The notes under the pieces were generated by a model. It ran no database searches. It was not told the origin of the DNA and worked only from the letters and a program-made list of their open reading frames with translations. The position numbers and the translations under genes were made by a program. A stretch of 13,591 bases of DNA, from the NCBI GenBank assembly GCA_910586405.1, contig CAJUII010000065.1, positions 3,999-17,589 of the forward strand, given 5' to 3'. The number at the start of each line of letters is the position of its first letter. Positions within the stretch are counted from its first letter, which is position 1. This DNA comes from an uncultured Lachnospiraceae bacterium. GTDB taxonomy: Bacteria; Bacillota; Clostridia; Lachnospirales; Lachnospiraceae. Below are positions 12,707 to 13,591 of the stretch, one piece after another.

Positions 12707-13591
12707 CTATAACTGCAATGCTTCTATAATACGCGTACAGTTCCTGTCATCTTGATACTTATGCATTTTCCGTATCAACTCCCTGCGCTTTTCCTTTGTA
12801 GAATCATTACCTGTGCCAACCTCTATAGCAAACTGGCACATGTCTTCAAAAGCCAGCAGTTCCATGCCCGGAAGCCACTCTCTTATATGTTCAAATACAA
12901 ACCCCCTGCTCTGCCCATAAGCTTCCACATCATCCAGTGTAAATGCAATCGGTCTGTCGAGCAGCATGTAGTCCACTGCCGCGGATGAATAATCGCTGAT
13001 TAGTGCATCCGCATTTCCGAGCAGCTGATTAATCTGAATATCATTTTCGACCAGAATACTGTTGTCCAACACGACAATATTCCTCATATTTATCCTGCCT
13101 ATCTTTTGTACATCCTGAAAAGGATGTAGTTTTAGTGCCAGTACTATATCCAGACTTCGGAGCAACTCATCCAGCTGTAGCAGCATCTCATAGGTTGAAG
13201 CGACGGGAAGCCCAGTCTGATTATCAAACTCATATTCATTTAGACACGAAAGCTGTTCCTTTGCAGTGCGGAAAGTGGGCAGCCAGAATATGTATTTTCC
13301 CGACATGGGAATACCCAGCCTGTCCTGCCAATCCACAGCCGGATGAAATAGCCAGTCCTGCTTGGCATAACCCGTTACAAGCATCTGGTCTTTGCGAAGC
13401 CCATATATATCCTGATGTATCTTCGAATATAGTTCACTGATCACTGTCGTGTATTCATACCTTTTCTCACACCGCACAAAATTAACCCGTGTCTTAAATC
13501 CACACCCATGCCAGAGCTGAACACGAATCTGATCCCTGCGGCAGTTTCTCGCAAAACCATATGCATCCGTAAAAAATATGTATTTTGCAAG
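12707..13591 (-). CDS. CDP-glycerol:glycerophosphotransferase-type enzyme (TagB/TagF family), partial
   Basis: The frame is open to the right edge, so the N-terminus is missing; 294 residues are visible (the GTG at 13477 is internal, since family sequence continues upstream of it). By family it adds glycerol- or ribitol-phosphate units from a CDP donor to a growing wall polymer at the membrane face. Visible family marks are QIRVQLWHGCGFKTRV near the left end of the visible protein, the turn LVTGYAKQDWLF, LALKLHPFQDV, LISDYSSAAVDYMLLDRP and SRGFVFE. The His of QLWHG and the His of KLHP fit the two conserved His of these transferases. It is the first visible gene of a minus-strand cluster with the Rpe-like and cytidylyltransferase genes. 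No signal peptide can be judged because the start is outside. Confidence 0.87.
   Translation of the reverse strand, partial: LAKYIFFTDAYGFARNCRRDQIRVQLWHGCGFKTRVNFVRCEKRYEYTTVISELYSKIHQDIYGLRKDQMLVTGYAKQDWLFHPAVDWQDRLGIPMSGKYIFWLPTFRTAKEQLSCLNEYEFDNQTGLPVASTYEMLLQLDELLRSLDIVLALKLHPFQDVQKIGRINMRNIVVLDNSILVENDIQINQLLGNADALISDYSSAAVDYMLLDRPIAFTLDDVEAYGQSRGFVFEHIREWLPGMELLAFEDMCQFAIEVGTGNDSTKEKRRELIRKMHKYQDDRNCTRIIEALQL

Overview
The window looks like a chromosomal segment of a Gram-positive anaerobe of the Clostridia, most probably Lachnospiraceae. This is inferred from strong AGGAGG-type ribosome sites, a moderate base composition, a PD-(D/E)XK-like protein of a type common in that family, and a CDP-glycerol-type wall-polymer gene. 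No RNA gene of a classical family, CRISPR array or phage module is visible.

Layout. (1) 1-672 (-): truncated PD-(D/E)XK-like gene with no normal start codon, followed by about 300 bp rich in palindromes. (2) 997-1749 (+): a stand-alone Fic protein carrying its own inhibitory helix. (3) 1753-4759 (-): a four-gene operon made of an unknown 143-aa protein, an ABC ATPase and two ABC-2-type permeases. Upstream lie a 155-bp hairpin-forming repeat (4795-4949) and a compact leader unit (about 4986-5326) with its own promoter, a short SD-supported ORF, competing hairpins and an intrinsic terminator. This has the architecture of a transcription attenuator for the ABC operon. (4) 5335-6683 (-): a GntR/UTRA-type regulator with an 18-bp-period repeat tail, and an unknown 160-aa protein. 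(5) 6684-7261: a 580-bp divergent control region. (6) 7262-11233 (+): a nucleoside-use operon of uridine phosphorylase, CNT-type nucleoside transporter, phosphopentomutase (deoB) and deoxyribose-phosphate aldolase (deoC), ended by a terminator whose hairpin lies inside the 3' end of the opposing gene. (7) 11274-13591 (-): three genes of a wall or surface polymer cluster, namely an IspD/TarI-type cytidylyltransferase, a Rpe-like epimerase and a TagB/TagF-type transferase that runs off the right edge.

How the parts work together. The CNT protein imports nucleosides and uridine phosphorylase cleaves them to base plus (deoxy)ribose-1-phosphate. DeoB moves the phosphate to C5, and DeoC splits deoxyribose-5-phosphate into acetaldehyde and glyceraldehyde-3-phosphate. 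The divergent GntR regulator probably controls this operon through CTTGT/ACAAG-type sites near both promoters. The wall-polymer genes suggest supply of a CDP-activated polyol or sugar phosphate to a poly(polyol-phosphate) transferase.

The most interesting area is the leader at 4986-5326. The last codons of a short reading frame form one arm of a perfect 9-bp stem whose other arm can instead join a downstream hairpin, all ahead of a terminator and a mobile-looking repeat in front of an efflux-type ABC operon.
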